Of a DNA stretch of 64,000 nt, positions 40,593 through 50,597 are shown piece by piece; positions within the stretch are counted from its first letter, which is position 1; each line of letters starts with the position of its first letter. The notes under the pieces are model-generated. The model was not told the origin of the DNA and ran no database searches. It was given only the letters and a program-made list of their open reading frames with translations. Made by a program: the position numbers and the translations under genes. Origin of the DNA: Caldisphaera sp. (GTDB taxonomy: Archaea; Thermoproteota; Thermoprotei_A; Sulfolobales; Acidilobaceae); assembly GCF_023256325.1 (NCBI RefSeq), contig NZ_JAGDXI010000044.1, positions 62,001 to 126,000 on the forward strand, in the 5' to 3' direction.

Positions 40593-41370
40593 TATATTTA
40601 GATATTATATGGGTGGAATATTGAAGGATAGAGTATTTAAAAAATTATTAGAAGAAAAGAAAAATAAAATACATCTAACATTAATAGATCCAGATAAAAC
40701 TTCACCTGAAATGGCAAGATTAATATCTTTGAGCGCATATAAAGCTGGATCTAGCGCAATTTTAATTGGTGGCTCTTTGGGAGTTTATGAGCCTCATTTA
40801 ACAGAACTTGTAAAATCTTGCAAAGAATCTGGTTTACCAGTAATATTATTTCCAGGTAACATTAATGGTTTAACGGCATCTGCAGATGCAGTTTTATTTA
40901 TGCTTTTGTTGAATAGTGATGATCCTTATTATGTAGGTGGAGTGCAAGCTCAAGCGGCACCTATAATATTAAGAATGGGACTTGAAACAATACCAACAGC
41001 ATATATAATAATAGGTCATGGAGGTGCTGCAGGATATATAGGAAAAGCAAGACCAATTCCTTATGAAAGAGGCGATATAGCAGCTGCCTATTCTCTAGCA
41101 GGAGCAATGCTAGGAGCTAAAGTAATTTATTTAGAAGCGGGTAGCGGAGCTCCTTATCCAATACCACCTCAAACCATATCTTTAGTTAGAAGGGCTTTAG
41201 ACCAAATAGAATATAACGGTTTATTAATAGTTGGCGGAGGTATAAATAGTCCTGAGGCAGCCAGAGAAGCTATAAAGGCTGGAGCTGATGGAATAGTTAA
41301 TGGTACCATCGTTGAAAAAGATCCAAATTCTATATACCATATGATAAAAGCGGTTAAGAATGAAAACTGA
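40579..41370 (+). CDS. Geranylgeranylglyceryl phosphate synthase
   Basis: HLTLIDPDKTSPE, GGSLGV, YLEAGSGAPYPIP, VGGGINSPEAA; start at 40579 or 40609. Confidence 0.93.
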   Translation: MLNNDIFRYYMGGILKDRVFKKLLEEKKNKIHLTLIDPDKTSPEMARLISLSAYKAGSSAILIGGSLGVYEPHLTELVKSCKESGLPVILFPGNINGLTASADAVLFMLLLNSDDPYYVGGVQAQAAPIILRMGLETIPTAYIIIGHGGAAGYIGKARPIPYERGDIAAAYSLAGAMLGAKVIYLEAGSGAPYPIPPQTISLVRRALDQIEYNGLLIVGGGINSPEAAREAIKAGADGIVNGTIVEKDPNSIYHMIKAVKNEN

Positions 41371-41418
41371 TACGAAACAAATTAAAAGGCCCGCAAATAT
41401 AATATAAGCGGTGAAAGG

Positions 41419-41595
41419 ATGTCAACAAAACCCAAGAAAAGATCTTCAAAGAAAAAACAAACATCGCCTATGACATCTGCTGGATTAATAGCATTCTATG
41501 AAGACTATGATAGCAAAATAGAAATATCGCCTATGACATTGATAATAATATCAGTTGCTATAGCAATTATAGTAATCTTTGCCAGATTAATCTAA
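41419..41595 (+). CDS. Preprotein translocase Sec61-beta, 58 aa
   Basis: MSTKPKKRSSKKKQTSPMTSAGLIAFYEDYDSKIEISPMTLIIISVAIAIIVIFARLI; not in the ORF track. Confidence 0.92.
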   Translation: MSTKPKKRSSKKKQTSPMTSAGLIAFYEDYDSKIEISPMTLIIISVAIAIIVIFARLI

Positions 41596-41763
41596 ACCTA
41601 CAAAAATATAATTTGTTCTTGCTTTTCTTAAGAGCTATCAGAGTTATTTTGCGAATGAATTCAATTAAAACACTATTAAAAGTTCCTTCATACTACATGT
41701 ATTAAACAGATTTCATAGCCATTAAGGATAGATAAACTTGCTTTACATTAAAACCTATAATTG

Positions 41764-42195
41764 TTAAGAAATCTCATGTTTCACTAAAATTTCTCTTAAA
41801 TAGCTGCTATAATCCATCTCCATAATTTCTTCTATTATTTTATTTAAATCACTTATGCTTATCTTACCTGATAAATCTCTAAATCTGTTAGATTTTATAG
41901 CTATTTTAAGAGCATATATGTGAGAACATCCTTTGTAAGTTCTTTTTTCTATCTGCATCCTAAATCCTTTACAACTGCAATATAAAGGTGAACCCTTTGA
42001 AGATAATATTAAGTGATCTCCATGCTTTCCCATGTAAACCCATAACTCAGGATATTTACTTATTAAAATAAATCTGTTAGATAAACCAATTTCATTAACC
42101 CTTTTTGACCAATTGCTAGGTATCTCTATAAAAGAATTTTCATTAATTTCATATATCGTTTGATTTTCTTTTGAGTTCGATAACATCATAACCAC
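41764..42195 (-). CDS. SWIM zinc-finger domain protein
   Basis: YCSCKGFRMQIEKRTYKGCSHIYALK (CxC...CxH). Confidence 0.85.
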   Translation of the reverse strand: MVMMLSNSKENQTIYEINENSFIEIPSNWSKRVNEIGLSNRFILISKYPELWVYMGKHGDHLILSSKGSPLYCSCKGFRMQIEKRTYKGCSHIYALKIAIKSNRFRDLSGKISISDLNKIIEEIMEMDYSSYLREILVKHEIS

Positions 42196-42853
42196 AGCTT
42201 TCTCTTCCTATAACTATGTAATCGGCCAAATTCAAAAATATTCCTGTTTCAACAACTCCTGGAATTGATCTAAGCATATCATCATAATATTTTGGTTTAT
42301 CCATAGGTCCTGTATATACGTCTATAATAAAGCCGCCCCAATCGCTTATTATAGGTCCATCCTTTGCTTGACATTGCCTAATTTCATATTTTATATTTTT
42401 CTTTTTTAAAATATTTGAAATATATGGATAAGCCTTTGGCACAACTTCTATTGGTACAGGTCTTTTTTCTCCAAGCTTATTTACCAATTTTTCTTCGCTA
42501 ACGACAAATATATTAATACTCCCTGAATATGCTAAAATTTTTTCACCTAATAAAGCAGCTCCTCTACCTTTAATCATCTCCCCTTGTCTTGTAACTTCAT
42601 CTGCACCATCTATATAGATATAGCTATCTTTCTGATTATACTCAATTGCTTCTAAGCCCAAAGAAGATAAAAACAATGAGGTGGAGCTACTTGAACTTAT
42701 CAACTTCTTGTTCATTAACAAATCAACTGATTCCTTTATAAATGCCTGTGTTGTGGAACCCGTTCCAAGTCCTACAATTTTATAATTTGATATAAATTTC
42801 TTAACTAATTCCAAAGCGCCTTTAGCTGCTTCTCTCTTTGCATCACATTGCAT
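42149..42853 (-). CDS. rpiA: Ribose-5-phosphate isomerase A
   Basis: GLGTGSTTQAFI, YIDGADEV, KGRGAALLGEKI. Confidence 0.95.
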   Translation of the reverse strand: MQCDAKREAAKGALELVKKFISNYKIVGLGTGSTTQAFIKESVDLLMNKKLISSSSSTSLFLSSLGLEAIEYNQKDSYIYIDGADEVTRQGEMIKGRGAALLGEKILAYSGSINIFVVSEEKLVNKLGEKRPVPIEVVPKAYPYISNILKKKNIKYEIRQCQAKDGPIISDWGGFIIDVYTGPMDKPKYYDDMLRSIPGVVETGIFLNLADYIVIGRESCGYDVIELKRKSNDI

Positions 42854-42984
42854 TGTTCTTTCCCTTTTATTTCATAGATAATATGCTTAAATTTTAACAT
42901 TTTCTATATAATAAATAACGTCTAAACTTTTTCCTTTGAAACTAAGTTATTAAAAATAATGAAATAAATAATGTTGATAATAAC

Positions 42985-43059
42985 TTAAATTTGAATTTTC
43001 TATTAAGAGAAAATATATTATTTCATATAAATATTGTTCAATAGAAAATTCAAATTTAA
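42985..43059. repeat. Perfect 20-bp inverted repeat (arms 42985-43004 and 43040-43059, 35-nt spacer)
   Basis: TTAAATTTGAATTTTCTATT ... AATAGAAAATTCAAATTTAA, exact reverse complements. Confidence 0.85.
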
Positions 43060-43090
43060 ATATAATATCTTCTTTTCTCTTAGTAATTAT

Positions 43091-43537
43091 ATGGTGATAA
43101 GAATGCAAGATGAAGGTCCACCTGTTATCACAATTTGTCCTGGTCTTCAGCCTAAAGTATATCCTAAAGATAATGTAAGCAAAGCCATACAAGTAATGGT
43201 AGAAACTGGTATAGGTGCGGTAGCTGTTACTGATGAGCAAGGAAAAATTATAGGGATTTTTACTGAAAGGGATTTGTTAAATAAAGTATTAGTTAAAGAC
43301 AAAAAAACTGATGAAATAATTATTGGAGATGTTATGACTAGAAATCCAATTGTTGGCAATCCTTCATGGAGCGTTTTAAAAGCTATAAAAACTATGGCTT
43401 ATTATGGTTTTAGACATCTGCCAATAGTAGATGATACAGGAAATTATTTGTGCATGGTATCTATAAGAGAGCTCGAAAAGTTTATAACACAAATAGATAT
43501 TGGAGTTGAGCCTAGTGAAATTATTGGTGGGGATTGA
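43091..43537 (+). CDS. CBS-domain pair protein
   Basis: GAVAVTDEQGKIIGIFTERDLLNKV and FRHLPIVDDTGNYLCMVSIREL; ATG 43091 preferred over 43034. Confidence 0.9.
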   Translation: MVIRMQDEGPPVITICPGLQPKVYPKDNVSKAIQVMVETGIGAVAVTDEQGKIIGIFTERDLLNKVLVKDKKTDEIIIGDVMTRNPIVGNPSWSVLKAIKTMAYYGFRHLPIVDDTGNYLCMVSIRELEKFITQIDIGVEPSEIIGGD

Positions 43538-43546
43538 TTTTAATTA

Positions 43547-44362
43547 TTGGTGAATTGTTTGAAAAAAATATTAATAACAAATGATGATGGAGTATATAGC
43601 AAAGGGTTAAAGTTACTTTACGAATCTGTAAAAGAATTAGGAGACGCTAAAATAGTTGCACCTGAAACACCAAAAAGCTCAACAGGTTTAGGAATTACAT
43701 TGCACAAACCTTTAAGGCTTTATCCTATGGAAATCAATGGATTAAACATTTTCGCTACAAACGGTACACCTTCAGATATTATATATCTTGCCTTAAAAGA
43801 AATTTTTGATAAAATAGATTTAGTAGTTTCAGGAGTAAATATTGGAGATAATACAAGCGTTCAAGTTATTCTATCTAGTGGAACCGTTGGAGCAGCTGCT
43901 CAAGCAGCTATAGTAGGAATTCCGTCAATTGCTTTTTCTGCCGATGTAAAAGAGGAAATGGAAATAACTAGAGAAGATTATTATAGATATATAAATATAA
44001 TAAATAAAACAATTTCTAAATATGTATTAGATAACGGATTTCCCAAAGGTGTTCATCTCTTAAATGTAAATTATCCATCTATTATTAATAGCAGTACTAA
44101 GGTAAAAATTGCTAAACCTGCTAATATTAAATTTACTCAGAAGATAAGTACAAATAAAGATCCTGCAGGAAGAAAATATTATTGGCTATATGGTTCCACT
44201 GTGAGACCTAAAAACGATACTGATGTTTATGCAGTGCACGTAGAAAAGGCTATTGCGATAACTCCTATTTACTTGGGTCTATTCCCTTATAGATTAAATA
44301 AAGACACCTTGCTCAAATTAAATGATCTAACAAATTTAATAACAAAGGAAATTAGAAGTTAA
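43547..44362 (+). CDS. surE: 5'-nucleotidase SurE
   Basis: ILITNDDGVYSKGL, SGVNIGDNTS, SGTVGAA. Confidence 0.95.
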   Translation: MVNCLKKILITNDDGVYSKGLKLLYESVKELGDAKIVAPETPKSSTGLGITLHKPLRLYPMEINGLNIFATNGTPSDIIYLALKEIFDKIDLVVSGVNIGDNTSVQVILSSGTVGAAAQAAIVGIPSIAFSADVKEEMEITREDYYRYINIINKTISKYVLDNGFPKGVHLLNVNYPSIINSSTKVKIAKPANIKFTQKISTNKDPAGRKYYWLYGSTVRPKNDTDVYAVHVEKAIAITPIYLGLFPYRLNKDTLLKLNDLTNLITKEIRS

Positions 44363-44389
44363 CTTGAAATTATTAATAAACTTTAATTT

Positions 44390-45142
44390 TTAAAATTTTA
44401 GATTATTCCCATACTTTTCTAGATATTCGCACCCCTTAATCAAAATATCAGTCGACCCTTTTAGGTCTCCAGAAAACTTATCCTTTTCTTTAAACCTAAC
44501 TATCACAGGTTTATAATTAATTCTGGCTTCAACTAATGATGCCAATTTTTCTTCAGGAATTGGTTGATCTGGCCCTAAGACTATAACATCTGGTTTTATT
44601 GTTTCTATAGGTTTTATAATGTCCTTTTCATCCCCTAACATGGCTCTATAAACATATTTAATTGAGGAAACCATTTCTAATCTTGTATTTTCATCTAATA
44701 TAGTTGGTCTACCTTTGTTTTTATATGCATTAATATCCCTGGCTATTACAACGTAAACCTTTCCAAATTGAGAGGCAAATTTTAATAAATGGATGTGACC
44801 AGGATGCAATATATCAAAAGTGCCAGCAACAAATACTTTTGCTTCCTTTAATGGGTTCTCAGGCCATTTTATATCTATTAAATTTAAGAACTTTAATGAA
44901 TCTATAAGTCCTTCAGAATAAGAAATAGATATTAGCGCGTCATCTAATTTATCAATTTTTAAAAAATATTTTGCATCATCTAAATACGCTTTTACATTAA
45001 CCAGCAAATGTGATATATCAAAACCCCTTTCTGTTATTGATTTCTTTTTTAATTCTAGATCAGACAAAGCATTTTCAACGTTGTTTATATATTTTTCTAT
45101 TCTGAACTTGATATCATCCATTGTTTTTCCTCCTTCCTTCAT
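44390..45142 (-). CDS. DUF357 plus cytidylyltransferase domain protein (RibL-like)
   Basis: VAGTFDILHPGHIHLL HxGH motif, N-terminal helical DUF357-like region. Confidence 0.82.
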   Translation of the reverse strand: MKEGGKTMDDIKFRIEKYINNVENALSDLELKKKSITERGFDISHLLVNVKAYLDDAKYFLKIDKLDDALISISYSEGLIDSLKFLNLIDIKWPENPLKEAKVFVAGTFDILHPGHIHLLKFASQFGKVYVVIARDINAYKNKGRPTILDENTRLEMVSSIKYVYRAMLGDEKDIIKPIETIKPDVIVLGPDQPIPEEKLASLVEARINYKPVIVRFKEKDKFSGDLKGSTDILIKGCEYLEKYGNNLKF

Positions 45143-45283
45143 AAATAGTTTTTTCTAGGTCTAAATAATTTAGCCTTTTTTGAAATTTATATATCAAACA
45201 AAATCCTTAAATAGATTCCCAACAAGAAATTAATATAATTATTAGAATTTAATAACAAAGATAACATAAAAATTCCATAAACT

Positions 45284-45985
45284 TCATTTACTTTTTGAAC
45301 TATTAATTAATGCGTTATATTCTAAAGCTAAATCCCTTCTTACTATATCACCCTTAGGCTTTAATTCTTTCCAAGCCATTGCCCTAAACCTATAAATCCT
45401 TGTTCTGTTATCAAGCCAACAGTCAGGCCATAAACCAGCCTTTAAGCATGTCTCGGACAAAAATGTTTCTTTATCCCATAGATTTTCGACAGGTACTTGG
45501 GGTAATAATAAACCTCTATGATATCCTCTTTCTGCAACTAGACCATCTCTACCTATGACTACAAAGCTAATCCTCCCTTCTTTATCCAATGGTGCTTCTT
45601 CAAGTTTTGATAAAACAGAAACCTCAAAAGTAACTGTATCTAGTTCATATTCGTCCATAGGGTTAAATCTTGGATCATTAAATGCTGATTCTACAGATAC
45701 TTCTATAACAGTTTTAGCTAAAGGTTTTATTGGCTCAATAAATCCTATACATCCCCTCAGGCTATGCTGTTCTTCTGAATAATATGTCTCTATAGTTGTA
45801 AATGCAGCTCCAGGTCTATACAAAATTTTAGGTAAATTTTCTGGCACTTTCATTAGCTCTTTATTTTTGAAATAATATTCAACGCTTTGCCTTGCTAATT
45901 TTACTAAAATTTTTCCTATATCATCATTAATTTCGTCTGGATCAACTGGCTTATTTAGATTTTCCTCACTCATTGTTAATCCCAT
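45284..45985 (-). CDS. AMMECR1 domain protein
   Basis: LRGCIGFIEPIKPLAKTV motif. Confidence 0.92.
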   Translation of the reverse strand: MGLTMSEENLNKPVDPDEINDDIGKILVKLARQSVEYYFKNKELMKVPENLPKILYRPGAAFTTIETYYSEEQHSLRGCIGFIEPIKPLAKTVIEVSVESAFNDPRFNPMDEYELDTVTFEVSVLSKLEEAPLDKEGRISFVVIGRDGLVAERGYHRGLLLPQVPVENLWDKETFLSETCLKAGLWPDCWLDNRTRIYRFRAMAWKELKPKGDIVRRDLALEYNALINSSKSK

Positions 45986-46066
45986 AATATTATTTATCTA
46001 AGAAAGTTAATATAGAATATTTATTTTTATTTGTTTTTTAATAAGATAAAGTATATTTTACGTTAA

Positions 46067-46963
46067 TTAAATTTTTAAATAACCTATAATCCTGGATTTA
46101 CCAGATTTGGCATTAACATCAGCAACCATAATTCTTTTAAACTCAGGCATAGGTTTTGTTAATTCTACTTTTGCCTTATCATCAAATTTTAATTGACCCA
46201 TTAAAATAACTCCTCCAGAGATAAAATGATATTGACCGTTTTCTTTAATTTCACTCCACGGGTATTTTACGAATTCCCCCTCAAATGACTTTAACCATTT
46301 TTTGTCTTCAGGAATTAATGCATAAGTATCTTTTACATCATCTGCCTTAACATTTTTTAAAGCTAAACCTACCCTAACCCCTGGTCCAACACTCTCTTGA
46401 TCTTCATCTAATACTTGTATACTCTTTACTTCAACGGGTTGCATTGACGGGAGAGCTATCATCTTATCATGAACCTTCAAATCCATAAATGTAAAGCCCA
46501 GCATAACAGCACCAACACCTTTAACTGTAAAAACTCTATCTATATACACAAAATCTTCTTTTCTTGATTCTGGTTCTTGGTACTTTATTTCATTTTCATA
46601 ATCGGAGCTTACTTTAACATTTATATTAGATGATTCTATAAGCTTCTTAATTAAATTTATGTTATTATGAATCGCTATAGAATCAATACCAGATGAATTT
46701 GCTGCTAATAACAATTCTCCATCTTTCCAATCTAAATTGTCATTTAGCAATATTATTATCTTATTTGATAAAGAGATTGCAACTAATGTGTTTATAATAG
46801 ATAAAGGATATTGTGTTGGGACTATAGTAGATAAAATGTAATCATTTTGCTTTCTATAATATATATTTAAATCACCCTTGTCCTGAAGTTTGCCCATTTT
46901 TTCTGCAGCTTGCTTTGTTTTATCTTCACTTGGTGAAACTATTGATATTATGCCTCCTCTCAC
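46067..46963 (-). CDS. EF-Tu/EF-1A domain-2-like protein lacking a recognizable GTPase P-loop
   Basis: FVYIDRVFTVKGVGAVMLGFTFMDLKVHDKMIALP..EVKSIQVLDEDQESVGPGVRVGLALKNV resembles EF domain 2; no GxxxxGK[ST]. Confidence 0.7.
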   Translation of the reverse strand: MRGGIISIVSPSEDKTKQAAEKMGKLQDKGDLNIYYRKQNDYILSTIVPTQYPLSIINTLVAISLSNKIIILLNDNLDWKDGELLLAANSSGIDSIAIHNNINLIKKLIESSNINVKVSSDYENEIKYQEPESRKEDFVYIDRVFTVKGVGAVMLGFTFMDLKVHDKMIALPSMQPVEVKSIQVLDEDQESVGPGVRVGLALKNVKADDVKDTYALIPEDKKWLKSFEGEFVKYPWSEIKENGQYHFISGGVILMGQLKFDDKAKVELTKPMPEFKRIMVADVNAKSGKSRIIGYLKI

Positions 46964-47098
46964 GCTTATCCGCCTAATTTAACCCTACTTTGATCATAAT
47001 TATATCTTTATTATACCCTATGCATAATTATTTCCTTAATAGAAAAATATACTATTATATAAAATCTTCAATTTTTATTAACTAATGTAGGAGGAAAA

Positions 47099-48124
47099 TT
47101 GATGCAAAAGCTAATAGACGCGTACGGAAGACCTCTAGAAAATCTAAGAATTGCTGTAACTAGGGAATGTAACTACAATTGTATATTTTGCCATTTGGAA
47201 GGGGATCCTATAGGCAAGCCTCAAAAAATAGGAACGATGCCTCCAGAATTAACACCCTATGATTATTCTATAATAGCTGAGGCTGCAACAAAGATAGGCA
47301 TAAATGGATTTAAGATAACGGGGGGCGAGCCTTTAGTTAGAAATGATATAGTAGATATAATTGATAATATAAGAAAATATTCTGAAAACTCGGATATATC
47401 TATGACTACAAATGGTTACTTGCTTGATATATATGCTAAAAAACTAAAGGATACAGGATTAAATAGAGTAAACATATCAATACATTCTCTAAATAGAGAA
47501 ACTTATTATAAAATAACAGGCGTTGATGGTTTAGAAAAAGCACTAAATGGACTTGAGGCCGCTATAGAAAATGGACTAAAAGTTAAGATAAATACATCAA
47601 TAGTAAATGGATTAAACGATAGAGAAGTAATGGATTTAGTAGAGTTTGCTGCAAGTAAAGGGGTAACACTACAGCTTATAGAACTCCAACCGATCAATTC
47701 CGGTTCAAAACAATTTAGTAGTTTACATTACCCTCTCTCATTAATAGAAAACCTCCTAATTAAGAAAGGAGCAAACGTAATTTTAAGGAAACTGCATAAT
47801 AGACCTATTTATAAGCTGCCTAACGGAGCAATAGTCGAAGTTGTAAAATCTTATAATAATCCCTTGTTTTGCGCTGGCTGTATGAGGGTGAGACTATTAG
47901 CTGATGGCACATTAATTCCTTGCATTAATTGGAGAAAACCAGGAGTAAATCTCTTACCTAAAATTAGAAATAAACCTAGGGATATTGCAATTAAAAATAC
48001 AATAAATGCCTTTATTGAAGTAAACACTCTTAGAAAACCTTATGTATTGTATAATCTAAACACAAACCAATATGTTAGTAATGGCAGAAACCTTAGGTTA
48101 AAGATACCCAAAAAATTAAGTTAA
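47099..48124 (+). CDS. moaA: GTP 3',8-cyclase MoaA (radical SAM)
   Basis: RIAVTRECNYNCIFCHLEG, TGGEPLVR, CAGCMRVRLLADGTLIPC. Confidence 0.92.
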   Translation: MMQKLIDAYGRPLENLRIAVTRECNYNCIFCHLEGDPIGKPQKIGTMPPELTPYDYSIIAEAATKIGINGFKITGGEPLVRNDIVDIIDNIRKYSENSDISMTTNGYLLDIYAKKLKDTGLNRVNISIHSLNRETYYKITGVDGLEKALNGLEAAIENGLKVKINTSIVNGLNDREVMDLVEFAASKGVTLQLIELQPINSGSKQFSSLHYPLSLIENLLIKKGANVILRKLHNRPIYKLPNGAIVEVVKSYNNPLFCAGCMRVRLLADGTLIPCINWRKPGVNLLPKIRNKPRDIAIKNTINAFIEVNTLRKPYVLYNLNTNQYVSNGRNLRLKIPKKLS

Positions 48125-48128
48125 AAAT

Positions 48129-48848
48129 TTATTCTATTGAATTTATATTCTCAGGTTTCATAGAGCCTGATAATAAAAGCAACACACTTAAAACTAAAAG
48201 AGATGAGACAAACAGATTCCAACCATATATTGCTGATAATATTATTGTTATTCCTGATAAAAATCCTCCCCCCATTGCAAGACCAGCATCTGTTGTAAAG
48301 GGACAAACTTCGTTTTGCTGCCTGAAATAAAAAGACATTATAGACACAACTACAGATGAAGATATTAATCCTACTAAGGGAGATGTGAATAAAGAGATTA
48401 ATGGAATAGCTACCATAACAAATGCATGCAATTTTTTAGTTATAAAACCCATAGACACAGTCGATAAAAGAAGAAATACAAAGAAAAGAATTTTTTCAAA
48501 CAATAAAGGAAGTTGCATAAAATAGATAAAAGAAGTGGCAAGAAGCGATGAAGGTATTATTGCTTTGAAATCATTTAATGTAACATAAATTAAAGATAAT
48601 GCTAGTAAAATTAGAGAAATAATCTTTAACTGTGTAAATATAAAAACTATAGATATTAAAGATAATGTGACATAAACAAAATAATATTTCCTTTTTAAAA
48701 ATACTATTGGTTCAATTATTGATATCAAAAATATAGCAGAAGATATCATAATATAATGCATAAATATTATAGAAAGAGTAAATAGTAGAGCTGATATTGA
48801 ATAAAAAACGCATACATAGAACCAAACGCCTTTACATAAATTACTCAT
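48129..48848 (-). CDS. Polytopic membrane protein, unknown
   Basis: Multiple TM segments; CPFTTDAGLAMGGGFLSG motif; next to the heme O synthase gene. Confidence 0.65.
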   Translation of the reverse strand: MSNLCKGVWFYVCVFYSISALLFTLSIIFMHYIMISSAIFLISIIEPIVFLKRKYYFVYVTLSLISIVFIFTQLKIISLILLALSLIYVTLNDFKAIIPSSLLATSFIYFMQLPLLFEKILFFVFLLLSTVSMGFITKKLHAFVMVAIPLISLFTSPLVGLISSSVVVSIMSFYFRQQNEVCPFTTDAGLAMGGGFLSGITIILSAIYGWNLFVSSLLVLSVLLLLSGSMKPENINSIE

Positions 48849-48858
48849 TTAATTCACC

Positions 48859-49710
48859 TTATAAAAATCTTGCTAAAATGAAAAATGTTGCTATAACTGA
48901 ATTGGCGAACTTAAATACTGATAGAGCGTTATCCTTTGATGGAGATCCTATAAACTTCTTTATTTTTAATAGTGCTATCAAAACAAATATTGTTGATAAT
49001 GATGCAGCTATTAAACCCCTTCCTTCCAATAAATAGAAAAGCCATACCAATACATCTAAAGAAATTATAGAAAATATAACTAAACTTCCAAAGGTCTTTT
49101 CATTAGACACTACTGGAAGCATTGGAATAGATGCGTTCTTATAATCATCTATATGATAATAAACTATAAACCAAATATGCATAGGAATCCATGCTAATAC
49201 TATTAATGCAAGCAAAATACCTCCTATACCGAGACTACCTGTTGCTGCAGCCCAACCACCTAAAGACGGCATTGCACCTGCCACTCCTCCAAACAAGATA
49301 TTTGAAGCTGTTGTTCTCTTTGTCAACTCAGTATAACCTATTATATCAAACAAAAGACCCATAATTATAGCAAATACAACATATTTGTTTATAAAATCAG
49401 CTGCTATGATACCAATGAGTATAAGCAATATGATTCCCAATATAGCTTCTCCTTTTGATAATTGTCTAGATGGTAAAGGTCTCTTTCTTGTTCTTTTCAT
49501 TATAGAATCTATATCAATCTCCAAGTACATATTAAGAGCTGTTACCCCTCCTATACCTCCTATACCCACGGGTATCAATAAAAGGAGATTTCTTATGTTA
49601 ATTGGCGTACCTGCAGCAAAATACGCACCAAAAACTGTAACAAGCAATAGCCCAAGCTGCGCTGGTTTGGTCATTTCTAACAGAGCCTTTAATTTTTTAA
49701 TAAAGCTCAT
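48859..49710 (-). CDS. ctaB: Protoheme IX farnesyltransferase (UbiA family)
   Basis: NMYLEIDIDSIMKRTRKRPLPS (NxxxDxxxD) and YTELTKRTTASNILFGGVAGAMPSLGGW. Confidence 0.92.
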   Translation of the reverse strand: MSFIKKLKALLEMTKPAQLGLLLVTVFGAYFAAGTPINIRNLLLLIPVGIGGIGGVTALNMYLEIDIDSIMKRTRKRPLPSRQLSKGEAILGIILLILIGIIAADFINKYVVFAIIMGLLFDIIGYTELTKRTTASNILFGGVAGAMPSLGGWAAATGSLGIGGILLALIVLAWIPMHIWFIVYYHIDDYKNASIPMLPVVSNEKTFGSLVIFSIISLDVLVWLFYLLEGRGLIAASLSTIFVLIALLKIKKFIGSPSKDNALSVFKFANSVIATFFILARFL

Positions 49711-49863
49711 TATTAGTCCCTCAATTTAACTTATTTATATTTAGCTTATATAGTTGGACTTATACTTATTAAATTCCAATTAATAGTATATTTTGTTTCT
49801 AATATTTATCCACATATAAAAATTTAAACCAATTTCACAGTTTAAATATTAGGTGATACTCTT

Positions 49864-50190
49864 TTGTCATCAAAAGATGAAAATCAGCAAAAAGTAGAAA
49901 ATAAACCTGTGGATAGTAAGCCTAAAGATAGTAAAACACCTAAATATATAGGTATAACATTAATAGCAATTGGAGTTGCATTACTAATCTTTGTATTTTA
50001 TGAGGCCTATCTCTCTTTTTTAAACCCAGGTTTTATAAGCAATTTGAATTCTTTAACTTCATCAAATACTATTCCAATATCTTTTACTGCTGAAGCTCTA
50101 GTAATATTATTAATTAAAGTCGCATTCTTAGGTATAGCTTTAGCTGCAGGCTCTACTATATTATCAAAAGGAGTAGAGTTAATTAAATAA
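49864..50190 (+). CDS. Hypothetical membrane protein
   Basis: Two hydrophobic segments; first of three tightly spaced plus-strand genes. Confidence 0.65.
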   Translation: MSSKDENQQKVENKPVDSKPKDSKTPKYIGITLIAIGVALLIFVFYEAYLSFLNPGFISNLNSLTSSNTIPISFTAEALVILLIKVAFLGIALAAGSTILSKGVELIK

Positions 50191-50201
50191 TGGGGATCTG
50201 A

Positions 50202-50597
50202 TTGAAACTTGGCATATTAGCAACTGTTGCTGGTTTAATTTTGTTAGGGCTTGCTGCCTATCCATTATACGGATTTGTTACCGGATTTTTAAAAAATCCT
50301 TTAAATATAACAGAAACCCAAACTAATTGTAATGGTACTATTGGAATACTATTTAATATAAAGTATAATAATGAAGTTGAAGTAGATAATGCCACAATAG
50401 ATTTGAAATTAATATATAGCAATGGAAAATCAGTTAATAATATACTATTTTCTGGGAATTTATTTCAGAATGAAACTGTTTACAAATGTATTCCAGCATA
50501 CTATTTTGAAAACGCAGTTCAATATGAATTTAGTATAACGGGGAAAATAGGAGGATTATATAACTTTAACTTAACAGAAGTGAACAAAATTGGATAA
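50202..50597 (+). CDS. Hypothetical membrane-anchored extracytoplasmic protein
   Basis: N-terminal TM, sequon-rich ectodomain; overlaps next gene by 8 nt. Confidence 0.65.
   Translation: MKLGILATVAGLILLGLAAYPLYGFVTGFLKNPLNITETQTNCNGTIGILFNIKYNNEVEVDNATIDLKLIYSNGKSVNNILFSGNLFQNETVYKCIPAYYFENAVQYEFSITGKIGGLYNFNLTEVNKIG

Noticed and set aside
42950-43240. 96-aa minus-strand ORF
   Set aside because: Runs through the 20-bp inverted repeat and the CBS promoter; Tyr/Phe/Ile-rich composition reflects AT-rich noncoding DNA.
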